Positions 12,901 to 26,063 of a stretch of 64,000 nucleotides of DNA are shown in pieces (position 1 is the stretch's first letter; each line of letters starts with the position of its first letter). The stretch is from the NCBI GenBank assembly GCA_038373885.1, contig JAWZYV010019552.1, forward strand, positions 62,001 through 126,000, read 5' to 3'. The position numbers were made by a program, and so were the translations under genes. The stretch comes from Cheiracanthium punctorium. Its lineage: Eukaryota > Arthropoda > Arachnida > Araneae > Cheiracanthiidae. The notes under the pieces are model-generated. The model was not told the origin of the DNA. It worked only from the letters and a program-made list of their open reading frames with translations, and made no database searches.

Positions 12901-15900
12901 TTAGCATGCACATGTAACCCAGACAGCACATAAGCTTAAATCAAGCTTGACATTGACTTGAATTTGACGTATTAATACAAGCTTGACAGTTCAATCCATT
13001 AGCTTGATTATTGCGCTGATGGCGCCATCTGTCGCTGTAGGCGAGAAGGAGAATGGGCATTGAAAAGTCTAAGAAGAAGGAATGAATTGAATAAGCCCCT
13101 CTGAAGTGTAACACGAAGGGAGTTTTAGTTTTATTTACATCCAATTAACATTAGTAATTCCATTAACTAATTAATTAGCCCTAAAAATAAATTTTAATAT
13201 AATTAACACAATTTATTTAGTTAGTATACTTCACCTTATGGGTGGTACAAAGAGGCGGTTTCCGGCAGCTAGAAAATAATTTATCATCAGTCATAAATGT
13301 ACTTGACCATAGAATTAAAAAAAAAAAAGATTATATTTCCAAATATGGAAATTCTTCAAAATAAAATACAATTATACTACGAAATTGATTTCAAAATCAG
13401 CCGTTTGTCTCAATTTTGAAAGTTTTGAAACGTGTGCTGCTGTTAAGTTTATATTATGTTTATTTCCCTATTAGTAGAGTCTCTAAATCACACATAACAT
13501 TATTTTAATTTGGTGCATCTCATGGAAAAATAAAAAAAAACAAATAACACATCGCCCACTGATCAATCTGGCGAGAAAACGGCGTGACAAGTCACTTCAA
13601 ACTTTAGTCATAACTGCGCGAGGCTCAGTGGCTGAACAGATAGCGCGCTCTGCTGCCAACCCAAAGGTCCGGGGTTCTATTCTAGACACGGACACTTTTG
13701 GAAAGATTAAATTAAATTGAAATTTCAGCGTAGAGGGGAAAATGCGTGGCAAAGTAAAATATGTGGGGCGAGTTCGCCGACCGGCGCCCCGTGTATTTAG
13801 GAAAATTTTTTTAGCTTGAAATTAAGCTTGCTATGTCAAGCTTGATTCAAGCTTGAAATGTCAAGCTTAGTGCAAGCTGGGCAAGTGTAAACTAGAACAC
13901 TTGATTCAAGCTTGCATTAAGCTTACACGCTTGAAATTTTCAAGCTTAATTCAAGTTTACGGACTTGATAAATCAAGCTTGCTGCAAGTTTGATGCAAGT
14001 TTGCTGTGCTGTCTGGGAAGGCCCAACGCTTCTTTTCATTCTTACAATCTGGCAATTTATTTGGCGACAGTTCCTTTTAGCGCTCAGCTCCATCGCCAGG
14101 TTGACTTTCGGTTCTCAGACCTTTTTCACACACACTTTACGCTTTGGTCTCTGCCCAATCAGTTACGTTTCATGTCGCTATTTTGCCAGCTACCTCAGTA
14201 ACTGAATATTGTTTCTCGTTATTGATAATGTCAATAAAACATTGTACAACTGTCTATCGGCATGGAGTTCCTGGTTATTGCTTACTTCCGCTATACCACA
14301 GAATAAAATAAAATACGACTTTCTCGAGTGTTAAATGTTTCCCTTCGGAATCTACATCATACCCTCTCTACACTATGTAACTCGCAAAACTATAAATGAG
14401 AGACACACTATATTTTGAACGGGCAGCTTTATTTTGTAATCCTTAATAACATACATTCTCATTTTTGTTTTGGTTGGAAGACTCGAATATCTCTAAAATA
14501 AGCTTTAACACCCCTTTTCCTGCTCTCTCCCGTTAAAATCACGGGCTCAGCTTTCTCCCTCTTATTTCTTGTGCCCGTGATATTTCCCGGCAAGCGTGCT
14601 CAAAAGGGATGCTCCAGGAAGGTGAGAGCCTTTCCATTCTTACGCAAGGAATTATTTTATATCTCATTTTTACACAACAAATGACAGTAACAGGCAATTT
14701 GTAATTTAATTAGAGGTAGCTTCTTTTTAAAGAGAGGCTAAAACTACTCCAATACGTGTATTGGTGATATGCAGTTTGCCATCTTAGCTCACTTTTTACT
14801 TCCTTGTATGTAGTATAAGGAAGTAATGTGATCCCGAAAAATTTTGGGGGCCAAATTTCGACAAAAAATCCGATTTTGACTACCTCTAAATTTAATTTTA
14901 AGAATTTTTTCGATGCATCTCATCGTAGGCTAGCATGCGCGATCATATTAACGCGTCTGCAACTCATTTTGACCAGCGGCGAGTTTGTTGTGGTCAGTTT
15001 TTCCATGCCGTCTGTACGTACGTATGTATGTAACTCGCATATCTCAAAAACTATGGGTCGTAGAATGTTGAGATTTGATAGTTAGGATTGTTCTATGATC
15101 TAGTTGTGCACCTCCCCTTTTGGTCGCAATCGAATGAATAGTTTATGTACAGGACCGCCCAAAAGATTCGAAATACATTACGCTCTATGGGCCGAAATTC
15201 ATTAAACTCGCATATCTCAAAAACTATTAGGCGTAGAATGTCGAAACTTCATATTTTGGATATTTGTAACATCTAGTTGTGCACCTCCCCTTTTGGTTCC
15301 ATTTGATTGGATAGTTTATCTACAGCACCGCCCAAAACATTCGAAATACATTACGCTCAATGGGCCGAAATTCATTAAACTCGCATATCTCAAAAACTAT
15401 GAGGCGTAGGATGTTGAAACTTTATATTTAGGATTGTTGTAACATCTAGTTGTGCACCTCCCCTTTCGGTTCCATTCGACTGGATAGTTTATCTACAGAA
15501 CTGCCTAAAAGATTCGAAATACATTACGCTCTATGGGCCGAAATTCATCAAAGCGTTTTTTAGAGGTATTGGGCTATTTCAAACGACTCAGAAGTGATAT
15601 ATGCTGTAAAGAGTTAGAAAATGAATTTCTCCATTAAAAAAAGTGTCTTTATCATTTACAGTTCTGCTACAGGAACACTCAAACGATTTCCAATACATTA
15701 CGGTCAATGGCAATTTTAGGACATTCATCCATTTCAAGCACAATACCGTCCTACCACATAAGTTAGGTAATGGTCCGACCACGGTCACGTGCCTCCCTCA
15801 AGAACTATGCCAAAAGTCGCCAAGCTTGGCGACTTTTTTGTGTACGTGTGTGCATATCTAACTCTCAAATCTCAAAAACTATTATGAAATTTCAAATATA

Positions 15901-18900
15901 AGATTGTTGTAACATCTAGTTGTGCATCTCGATTTTTGGTTAAAATCTACTGGAGAGTTTATTTACAGGACCACCGAAAAGAATTTCAGTACTTTAATGT
16001 CTATGGACATCTTCAATATAATACAATTGTAGTGAGTCATTGTTTGGTACATGCCCAAAATCTCGCCGTCTGTCCTCGACCTTGGCGAGTTTTGCCGAAA
16101 TGTCGCCAAATTTGGCGATAGTCAGTCATTGGGTCCATGCCCAAAGTATCGCCATTTGTCATCGTTCTTGGCGAGTTTTGGCGAAATATCGCCAAATTTG
16201 GCGATAATCTGTCATTGTTGGTCCATGCTTAATATCTCGCCAAATGTCGTCGACATTGACGAGTTTCGCAGAAATATCGCCAAATTTGGCGCCAAAAATT
16301 ATTTCGTATTTTGTATAACTCTAAAACTTTAACCCGAAGAATTTTGAACTTTGGTATTTAGAACTATATTATAATATCTAACGGTTTTCAATATCTTTTT
16401 TGACAGCAATCGACTGGTAATTTATTTACAGGGTGAGCCAAATGACTTTTTCAATGAATTGAATGCATCCATAAATACATTAAGGTGTATGGATGCATTC
16501 AATTCATTGAAAGTCTGTGGTCAATGACTACTTTGGCTATCCCCAAAATCTCGCAAACTATTTCAAGTTTGTCAGCTTTTGGTGAAATATCGCCAAATAA
16601 GGTGTCAGAAAGAAATCTTTCAAATTGAACTCAGCTTGGCGATATCGAAATGTTTGGCTAGAAATCGCTATATCTTACTATTATTGATATTTTATATCTT
16701 TCAAACAAATAAGTTTAGAGGAAGTGCGTAAAAAACATTTTTGATTTAATAGACGTGCAAGGAAGTCATGTGTTGGACACATCAGATTTTTTATTTATGT
16801 TTAAAGGAAACTTTACAAAAATTTATTTATTTTATGAAGTCAGTTTAAAAACTTTCTCCCTTGCCGTTTGAAACATATATTTTGAATGATTCCCGGCTGA
16901 CTACAAAACACACATTCATTCAGTCACCATAACCATGAAAATGTTGGCTTTTCCTAGAAATTTCTTTTTTTTTTTCTTTCTTTCTCAAATAATGTTCAAA
17001 ACCTTAAAATGTATACCTATCGAGTACATGCAGTTACTTTTATGCAATTTTCTGGAATTTAAAAAAAAATAGGCACTTTTATGATCGTTTTCTTGAAAAT
17101 AATACCACCTTTAAGGGGTTAAGCCTGTAGTTCCAGGCTTTCTAATTTTTGTAATCTGAACCGGTGTAATGAAAAGGTGGTCCCCCACGGTCCACGGACC
17201 CGGTACTCAAGTTTGCTGAGTTCGATGAATGGATTGTTGATTCTATTCGATTAGTAGTAACTGATTATAAGAATCATTCGCATCCTTAGTGTAATGGCTT
17301 CCGTGGGTCTTTTGCAGAGCAGGAGAACCAGGACGAGCAGCCCGAGATCATAGAGGAGTGCTGCGCCTGCGACGAGGCCAAGTACGAACTGACCTTCGAG
17401 GGACTCTGGTCAAGGCACACGCACCCCAAGGACTTCCCCACCAGTGAGTATATACATACGTGTGATATTTTAAGGTTATCATGTTTGTTTAAAAATAACG
17501 GGACTTTTTTTTTCCTACCACTTCGCGTTTCAAAATTCTGTTCTCAAATCGCAACTTTAAGTTGGTTTTCCCACAATGCATGGGGTTTTCCCGAGCGTTT
17601 TCTTGGATCTGCCCAAGCCTCATCTTCGGTTAAATTTATTTTTGCTTTGTAATCAGCGAATAGAATTGCCGTGATTCTTCTCTGGTGATCCAGTGGTTTT
17701 GACGCAATCTGTGAGTCAGTGAGTATGAAAGTTCTCCTGCCGAGAAGAGGATTTGCTCATTGTTATGCTCGACTTCTAAGAAGCAGCCATGTTACTTAGC
17801 CCCGGGTTGCGTCTGTCTTGTATTTACTTATGCTTTTTCCTTTTTAACCAGTAAATAAAATAAGTTTTAAATAAACGACAGCCTCATCAATATTCCAATT
17901 TGCGAAATCGCCAGAGACACACACACACATATAGGGTGTCCCAAAAAGGTAGTAGCACGTTTTAATTTGTATTAACACTAACGATAGAAGAAAAGTGTCA
18001 GATTGACACTTTTTAAATTTGTATACCATCCCAGTGCAGAAAATTTTCCAGTGAGTAAAATGTACCCCTTTTCACTCATGAAGTGATGGACAAAATTTGA
18101 AAACTATAGCCTAAAAAAATGTCGCAGATATGAAAATAAATATAGGTTGACTTAAACCATTTTTCAATGGCTCTGGAAAGGGATGATGATCACATTTCTG
18201 GAGTAGTGCAGAAATTACGAAAGAAAATACGCTTTTTGCTCACTAGTAATAAAAGTTTACGCTCAAATTCATGTATAAACCCTCACAATCACGTTATAAC
18301 ATATTTGTGAAACGTTTTATGATGAAAAGCTGAAAACTTTTACATCACTCTGTGAGTGTATGAAACACGTTTTACTCATTGAGCATAATGTTCGGCTGTT
18401 TCTGTACAGCGGTCTGTACGACAGTCGTATAAAAATTTAAAAAGTATCACTTTTGAAATGAACGAAAGGAATTTTTATTTAGTGTCTGTTGTTTTTCCCC
18501 CGACTTCTTCTGAATATTTTTTCAACTTACATTGCCCACTTATTTCTAATAGATAAAGAGTTGAAGCTGGTTATCACCTTTTTGAGACACCTCGTATAAC
18601 ATATTCATAGTGCTTGAGATATTTTGTGTGTGTGCATTCAATATAATTTCTTAAGAGTTTAAGGATTTTACTTCACATTGAGAAGATAAAATAATAGAAA
18701 AGAAAAACTTACAGAAAACTCCTTTTCTACGTTTTTCCATTAAGGTAATCTTGAACGATTATTTCTCAAAAACTGATTCATGAATAGCAAGACCTATCCC
18801 TAAATGTTTAAAGCATTACTGTTATTAGTACAAAAACAACAACAAGAAAAATTGTTAGAATAATTTTAAAATCCTTAATTTTTTTAAAGATAATTCGCTT

Positions 18901-21900
18901 TTTAACACATCAATGTTCGTTTTTCCTGTGGAAAAACAATTTTTTGCTTAATATTACCCTTTAATGATACATACATGGAATTAGTAATAATCCTTCTGTC
19001 TGTCTGTCTTTTTTTCATGGATTATGTGGGCTTAGGCACTTCTGCTTTTTCAGCATTTTGTGCCAACCCCAAGTTCAGATTGGATCTATAACGGCAGTAC
19101 CTACCAAGGGTGTTAATTTCTACCACAAATTTCCTGAAGAGTTCATTTCTACTTCATTCGGGAGCCGATAGATGGCAGCACTATCGATCGCCGGCGGCCT
19201 TCTTAATTTTGAGGCAAATACCAATCAGAAGACGCCAAGGCTTAGTTTTTCCACCCCCCAGAGGTATCGTTTTGTATGGAAACTCGGAGGATATTGCGAC
19301 CACGTCATAGTTAACCTGCCATTGTCGTCATTAACGAGCACGGCGGTCTTTGGTTGGTCCCAGGATCGAACCCGCAACCTTTCGGCTACGAGATCGACGC
19401 CTCTTCCAATCGGGCTACCGCTGCCCATAGTAATAATCCTTAAATAAAATTACAAAAAATTGCTCAAAAGGTGCCATGTCTAGTCAGTAAGCATATTAGT
19501 ATAAACTACTTCTGACGTGAATGTCGTATTTTCTTCTTCCAGACGAGTGGCTGACCCATTTCTCGGACATCATAGGGGCATCGCACACGGGCGACTTCCG
19601 CATGTGGGAGTACGGTGGCCTGGCCTCGGAAGGGGTCAAGGAAGTGGCCGAGAGGGGCATCACTAAGAGGCTGGAGTCCGAGCTCAAGACAGAGGTGAGT
19701 ACTTCTTTCGCGACTTTTAAAAATTCGTTAAAAATAAACTAACTTAGGTACGATGTTTCAACATAGTTCATTTGAAAAAAACATACTCTGGGCTTTCCGA
19801 TGAAATAATATAATTTTTGGACGAAAATGTAACTTGCGATGATGCAAAATGGGCGGGAAATCACTGAAAACTAGACAGAACATAAAATAACTAAAAATGT
19901 AAAATTCGAACTTCTTTTGTTTTAAGTCTACATGAAATTAATAGCACTTGAGTGCACTCAAAACGCGGCGAATCACATTTCAAGGATTACCAGAGAGTGA
20001 AATGTCTGAACTCGCCAAATGTGGTCATTTTGGCTGAGTTATCAGCAAGCTTGGTGCCAAAAAATAAGCCCGTAAAACTGAACCCAGGTTGGGGGTATCT
20101 TCTATATTAGGAGAAAAATTTTCGAACCCTACTTGTTTAATGGTTTACTGTTAAGGGGAATGTTAATTAGTGTCTACAAAAGTGTCTATGTTAGTGTAAA
20201 TAAAGGTGTAGGTATTGTCAGAATATGATTAAACTATTATGGTAAAATAGTTTTGGTAGGCGATTTTAATATAGATGTTATTTCAAAAGAAGTGCTTCAT
20301 GGCACGATGAAAACAAATACGGCACATTCATGGATTATGCAGCGCTGTCGAACTTAGCCACTGAAAATGGTAGATGGCCGAAATGTGAAGGTCCCGGGTT
20401 CGGGTCCCATCGCGCAGCTGTCGATCTAACGGTCTGGGGTTTTGGTAGGTTTTCTCCAGATGTAACGTGAATACGCATTAAAACCCCTTAGAAAGTCCGC
20501 CTACTAAGGCACCCGCCTTGGCAGATCGCCCTAGTGTAGCGTTGCCATAATCACACACACAATCGCTGTCGGAACTTAATGGAACAAGTAAGATAAACAG
20601 GGATGACATACAGATTATAATACTCTAGTGGGGCGTAGCTAGAAATTTTTCATGTGTGTGTGTGTGGGGGGGGGGGTTACGACTACTGCAACTCACAGAT
20701 ATGCATACATGTGTTTGATAAGGGAGTGAAGAATATACATTTTGTATGGCAAAAACTTCCTCATGGGGGGTATGACCCCCCCCTAACTCCCCCTGGCTAC
20801 GCCCCTGTATGGAACATAACGGAACAAAGAAATGAAATAAGGCGACACAAGGATTATGGTACAGTTTCCAACGTAATGCATCGAGGAGGACAACAGGGCC
20901 AATGAATGGATAATGATGCACTTTCCAGTGTAATGGAGCAAGGAAGACAACAGCGCCGACGCATGGATAATGATACGCTTTCCAATGTAATGAAACAAGA
21001 AAGGTAAATAGGGCCGACGCATGGATTATGGTACACTCTTAATAAATAGCACTTTAATGCGTATTTAAAATATGAAAGCGTGTTAGATTTTTTAAAATCC
21101 TATTTGATGATAGCATTAATGTTCTGTAATCAACCTGCGTCGTCGTTTGTTTCAGTCCAACAAGATCCGCACCATCATCAAGGCCCGAGGCCTGTGGTAC
21201 CCGAACGTCCAGGGCCGGACTTTCGCGGTGTTCCGAGTGGACCGCCTCCACCACCTGGTCTCTCTGCTGACCATGCTGGGTCCTAGCCCGGACTGGATCG
21301 TCGGGGTGAGCGCCCTCGAGCTCTGCCTCCGAAACTGCTCGTGGGTGGCAGAGAAGGTCATGAACCTGTATCCCTGGGACGCAGGGACCGACAGCGGCGC
21401 TACCTACATAGTAAGTTTTTTTTATTTCTTCTCTTTTTTTTCCCCCCAAGATCTGCACGAAGAAAATATTTCGTTGAATGAACCAAAATTTTGCTTATTC
21501 AACAAATTTTTTTGGTTGATCCCTTGGAGAGATTCCACGAGTAGTCACCCACGGTATTAACCCTTTAACGCCGCTCCGTGTTGCCGCTCTGGCAGCACCA
21601 AACTCTGACGTTTTGACTGTTGCCAGTCACGAAGAATAGATTGGATTTCTATAAAAATAGTGGCGGGTGACATAGCTCCACGAGAATCCTTTACTTTTTA
21701 GCACGTCATTACCCCGTAAAAAAATGGTCACGATTCTTTTTAACAGCAGTGGTTAACGCGTTGGACTGGACTCGTAACCGGAAGGATGCGGGATCGACAC
21801 CGGCGTACCACTAAAGACCACCGTGTACATGCGGTGTACGTGCACGTTAAATCCGTGGTTCCGAAAGTCCTCTCGGCGGTCGCTAGCCGTTTCCGAGGGG

Positions 21901-24900
21901 TGCCAATATTCAGAAGTCCCCCACCTTCTGATGAGGTTCCAAATTGTGGCGGGAAATTCCGGGAAGGTCGTATATGTAGCTCTAAGCGACACATTCAGTG
22001 ACGCGAGCTGTCCTCTCCTGGCAAATAAACATGGGCACATAACACATAATGTTCATTGTTAAAGACTAAAACACTGAATGTATGGTGAAAAATGTGAGGG
22101 GGCGGGCGATGTTAAAAGGTTGAGAACCGCTGCCCTAGAGAGTCAGTCAGCAGCTGATGAACGATGTTCCAAGCATTGTAGAATGTTGCCACTGATGCTG
22201 TTGGACTTTGAGAGGTCTTCATTTCGTATGCCACACTATGTGTGGGCTTCGTTGCCCCTATCTGAGGACTTCGAAAGAGCGAACGAGAGATGGCAGAGGT
22301 CGGTGCTGGCGCCATCTGTGTCTGAAGCCCAGAAGTAGAATGTGTGTTCTTTTTCCGTGGCATCCATGAAGGGAAGAGTGTGCGGCAGGAGCCGGTTCCG
22401 ATTCCGTGAAATCCGAGTGGTAGAATGCGGCGGTTTCCGACCAGCTCAAACGGTACCCATCACGTGGCCGGGTGCTGCGTGCGCAGAGTCGATCTACTGT
22501 TGCCACTATCCTTTGTAAGCTTCCTTTATTGAAATACAGAGTGTGTGAGTTTTGCTGCAAAATAGTTGTTGGATAATGCGAATTATGCTTTAAATCGAGA
22601 TTGTCAGCATTTTTACTTTCCGAACATGTACCATGTAAGGAAAGTATTGTCATCATGAAAAAATTCGAATTCGAGATTTTGGTGTATTCACACGTTTTGA
22701 GGTCTTCTAAATTCATTTATGCTATTTTTACGAGATGTATGTATGTATGTGTGTGTGTGTGTGTATGTGTGTTTGTGTGTACGTGAGTGAACACGATAGC
22801 TCCTGAACAGGGTATGCGATGGAGCTCAAATTGGGTATACATGTCATAAACCACCGTCGCAACACCGGTATTGATTTGGGTGTGTATAGGACTTATAGTT
22901 TTTCTACAGGGCTACGACCAAGATTTCTTTTACATTATGGCCTATGGGGGGGAATTTCTTGAAAGTGCGCTAGCGTTTAAACGATACATTCGATTGAGCT
23001 CAAATTGGGTATACATGTTATAAACCACCATCCTAAGACCGGTATTGATTTGGGTGTGTATAGGACTTATAGTTCTCCTACAGGGCTACGACAAAACTTT
23101 CTTTTATGTTATGGCATAATGGGATATGGGGACAAATTCTTGAAAGTGCGCAAGCGTTTAAACGGTGCATTCGATTGAATTCCAATTTGGTATACGTTTG
23201 AATTATTCATCGATTAAAATTTATTTAAGTGCTTGGTCATGATCTTAATCGTAAGTGTTCGAAAAGTCGAGTGGAGTCACTCCAGATTTTTTTTTCTCCC
23301 AGCCTTTATCTGTTCATTAGGGTCCAAATCACTACCACGGTCCGATTCAGCTTAAAAAGACGAACACAGTGTTGTTAATAATTCAGTACCTCAAAATATA
23401 TATATATATAGTGTGACTATTGCATCTATCTCGCCTTTTAAAAAGAACCTCACTGAATTTGAATTACACGGCATGCCGGGTGATTCAAAATAGATGTTAA
23501 CCCTTTCAGGCGCAACCCTTTCCCAATGCTGAAAAAAGGGCAGCCGTTGCCATCGCTCGACTTAACTACCAGCAAGATGGCGGAGGAAACGTTCATCGCG
23601 TGCCACAGATCAGGCTTGCTGTAACAGCCAGCTGCATCAAAAAAGGGTCTCTAGATCTGTGGGACGTGATGAACGTTTCGATCGTCCGCCCTCTTGCGGG
23701 TCGTTAAGTCGAGCGATGGCAACGGCTGCCCTTTTTTCAGCATTGGGTAATCTATCCAGCTGTTCTCCCGTTCTTCCATTTTTCAGCAGATGTCAGGGGT
23801 GTTAAAAATAATCGTGACCCTTTTTTTACGGGAAAGGACGTGCTAAAAAGTAAAGGATTCTCGTGGAGCTATGTCATCCGCCACTATTTTTATAGAAATC
23901 CAATCTATTCTTCGTGACTGGCAGCAGTCAGAACGTCAGAGTTGGGTGTTCCCAGAGCGGGATCACTGCGCTTTAAAGGGTTAAGGCGATTAAACCGTAA
24001 GGGATCGGAACATACTTCCAAACTAGAAAAGTTCGTCAGATGAAGAGTAGCTTTCAGACAGGGCATTTTTTTTACTGGGGGTTGTATACATATTAAAATA
24101 CGAAATTTAATTTTTATACGGTCTTTCGTATCCTACCCTTTATACACTGAAGAATGTTGCTCTTTGCCTAAGAAAATGAATAAAACAAATCCCGTGTCTC
24201 TTAGTGAAATGGTTCGCGAGAAAATTGATTTTGTAAAGGATGACTTACGCCACTTGACCTGCTGTGTTGGCGTCCGTTTTCAGGAGAAAAAATCTTTACT
24301 TTAGGGGCCTACTATGAGTGGATAAAAAATAAATAAAGATCCCATTGTTGGGAAAAGCAATGAAACGCATTCCAATGTGTGAAATGAACAGGTGCAGTTT
24401 TACCTAAAAGGATCGGTACTGCTTTATGAAATGAGCTAAAATGTAGTCTTTTAAGGGGGTCATCCACTGATTAAATCACGCTTCTAGAGAAGGAATTTGA
24501 AAGCGTAAAAGAGAACGGCAAAATAATGGTGTAGGTTACTATATGGTGTGGTCACTTTCACTAGAAACCAGGGGCTGATTACTGAAAAGGCTCGGGAAGC
24601 TTGAGCTTCCCCTCAGAATGACTGAAAAACTGCGATCAAAATTCAAAGTTTTGTTTTTAAATGATCTTTTAAGTTATTGTAAACATTTTTAATGAAGAGA
24701 GAAGTGGTGCTTTTCAGAAATCTTGATACTTCATTTCGCAACATTTCTAAATGAGTTGCTTGCAATGTCTTCGCCTGGGACATCTGCTGCAGTTGAAAGT
24801 TTTGTTTTCTATTTGGCTGGCAGAAATGACTAGGCTTTTAATATGTAATGTTAAACATCGTCTAAATGTCAAAATTAATTCTCAACTTCTGTGTTGTGAT

Positions 24901-26018
24901 TTATAGGATGTCATCAAAACAAACAAAAAATTCCTAAAAAAAAGCCATGCCTAATGAAAAATAGGACTCAATTAATAAAGTTTAATGTTCCAGTAAGGTC
25001 ATGTTTTTAGTTATTTGTTAATGTTTAAAGTAATTTCAAAAATGCTGTAAAACTTCATTACAATGAACTAAACTATTATGAAGATGAATGAATAAAATAC
25101 TTTGATCAAAGGAAAATTTCAAATGAATGAATAAAATGCTTTTATCAAAAGAAATGATTAGAATTAATTAAATCAATGAAATTTCTTTTTTACGAATCAA
25201 ATATTTTTATGAAAGAAAATCATTAAAACTTTACTTTTCATAAGCAAAAAGGGGATGGGGGGGGGGCCCGAAATGAGACTGAGCTTCCCCTCACTTCAGA
25301 TGTTAATCGGGCCCTGCTAGAAACTGTCAAACATGCTTTACCGGAAAATTCTACTTAAATGAGGATTTCAGAAGTCCACTGTGTCTATCGGGTGACTGTT
25401 AACATAAATGAACGTCCGTTGAAAAGTAATGTACATTTTTCTCGCTTTGGACACATCAACTTATTGCAAAATTTTCCAATGGATATGTCTCGGAAACTCT
25501 TCCACGTAGAGACACGGGATTTGTTTTATTAAGTTTCTTAGGCAAATAGCAATATTCTTCTTAATATAAAGGGTAGGAAAGGAGGGACCGCCTAAAAATT
25601 AAATATGGTATTTTAATCTGTATACAACCCCCAGTAAAAAAAAATGCCCTATCTGAAATCTACTCTTAATTGGGCGAACTTTTCCAATTCGAAGTATCTT
25701 TCGATCCCTTACGGTTTAAAAAATAATCGCCTTGACATCTATTTTTAATCACCCGGTATAATGAGCAAAATATAACTGTCACAGTTCTCGAGATATTTAT
25801 TAAAAGCGTTTTTGTAACGACGAAGTTAGTCTAAAAATCCTTTAAACGGCGCTTCAGTAAACATTGCTGTATTCTACGTTTTTACTTTCCGAACATGTAC
25901 CTGTAAGGAAAGTATTGTAATCATGAAAAAATTCGAATTCGATATTTTGGTGTATTGACACGTTTTGGGGTCTTCTGAATTCATTTATGCTATTTTTACG
26001 AGATGTATGTATGTATGT

Positions 26019-26063
<45 letters not shown>

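Larger units (their letters stand above)
23476..25756. mobile_element. Long-TIR element family F (host of two nested insertions)
   Basis: Ends CCGGGTGATTCAAAATAGAT and its inverse (25737-25756); the inverted repeat extends about 280 bp inward (shared words include ccgtaagggatcg, ttttttttactgggggttgt, gaatg/aacttaataaaac and acacgggatttg). A TTAA MITE (23497-23984) and a hAT-like element (24569-25316) sit inside it. A second, 3'-truncated copy at 34204-34945 lacks both. No coding frame survives. Confidence 0.82.

Noticed and set aside
14960..15560. Possible CRISPR-like array
   Set aside because: Units are 173 bp contiguous copies with no unique spacers, in a eukaryotic intron.
22258..22716. 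Minus-strand open frame of 152 codons
   Set aside because: Crosses the boundary into a family A repeat; no conserved domain.
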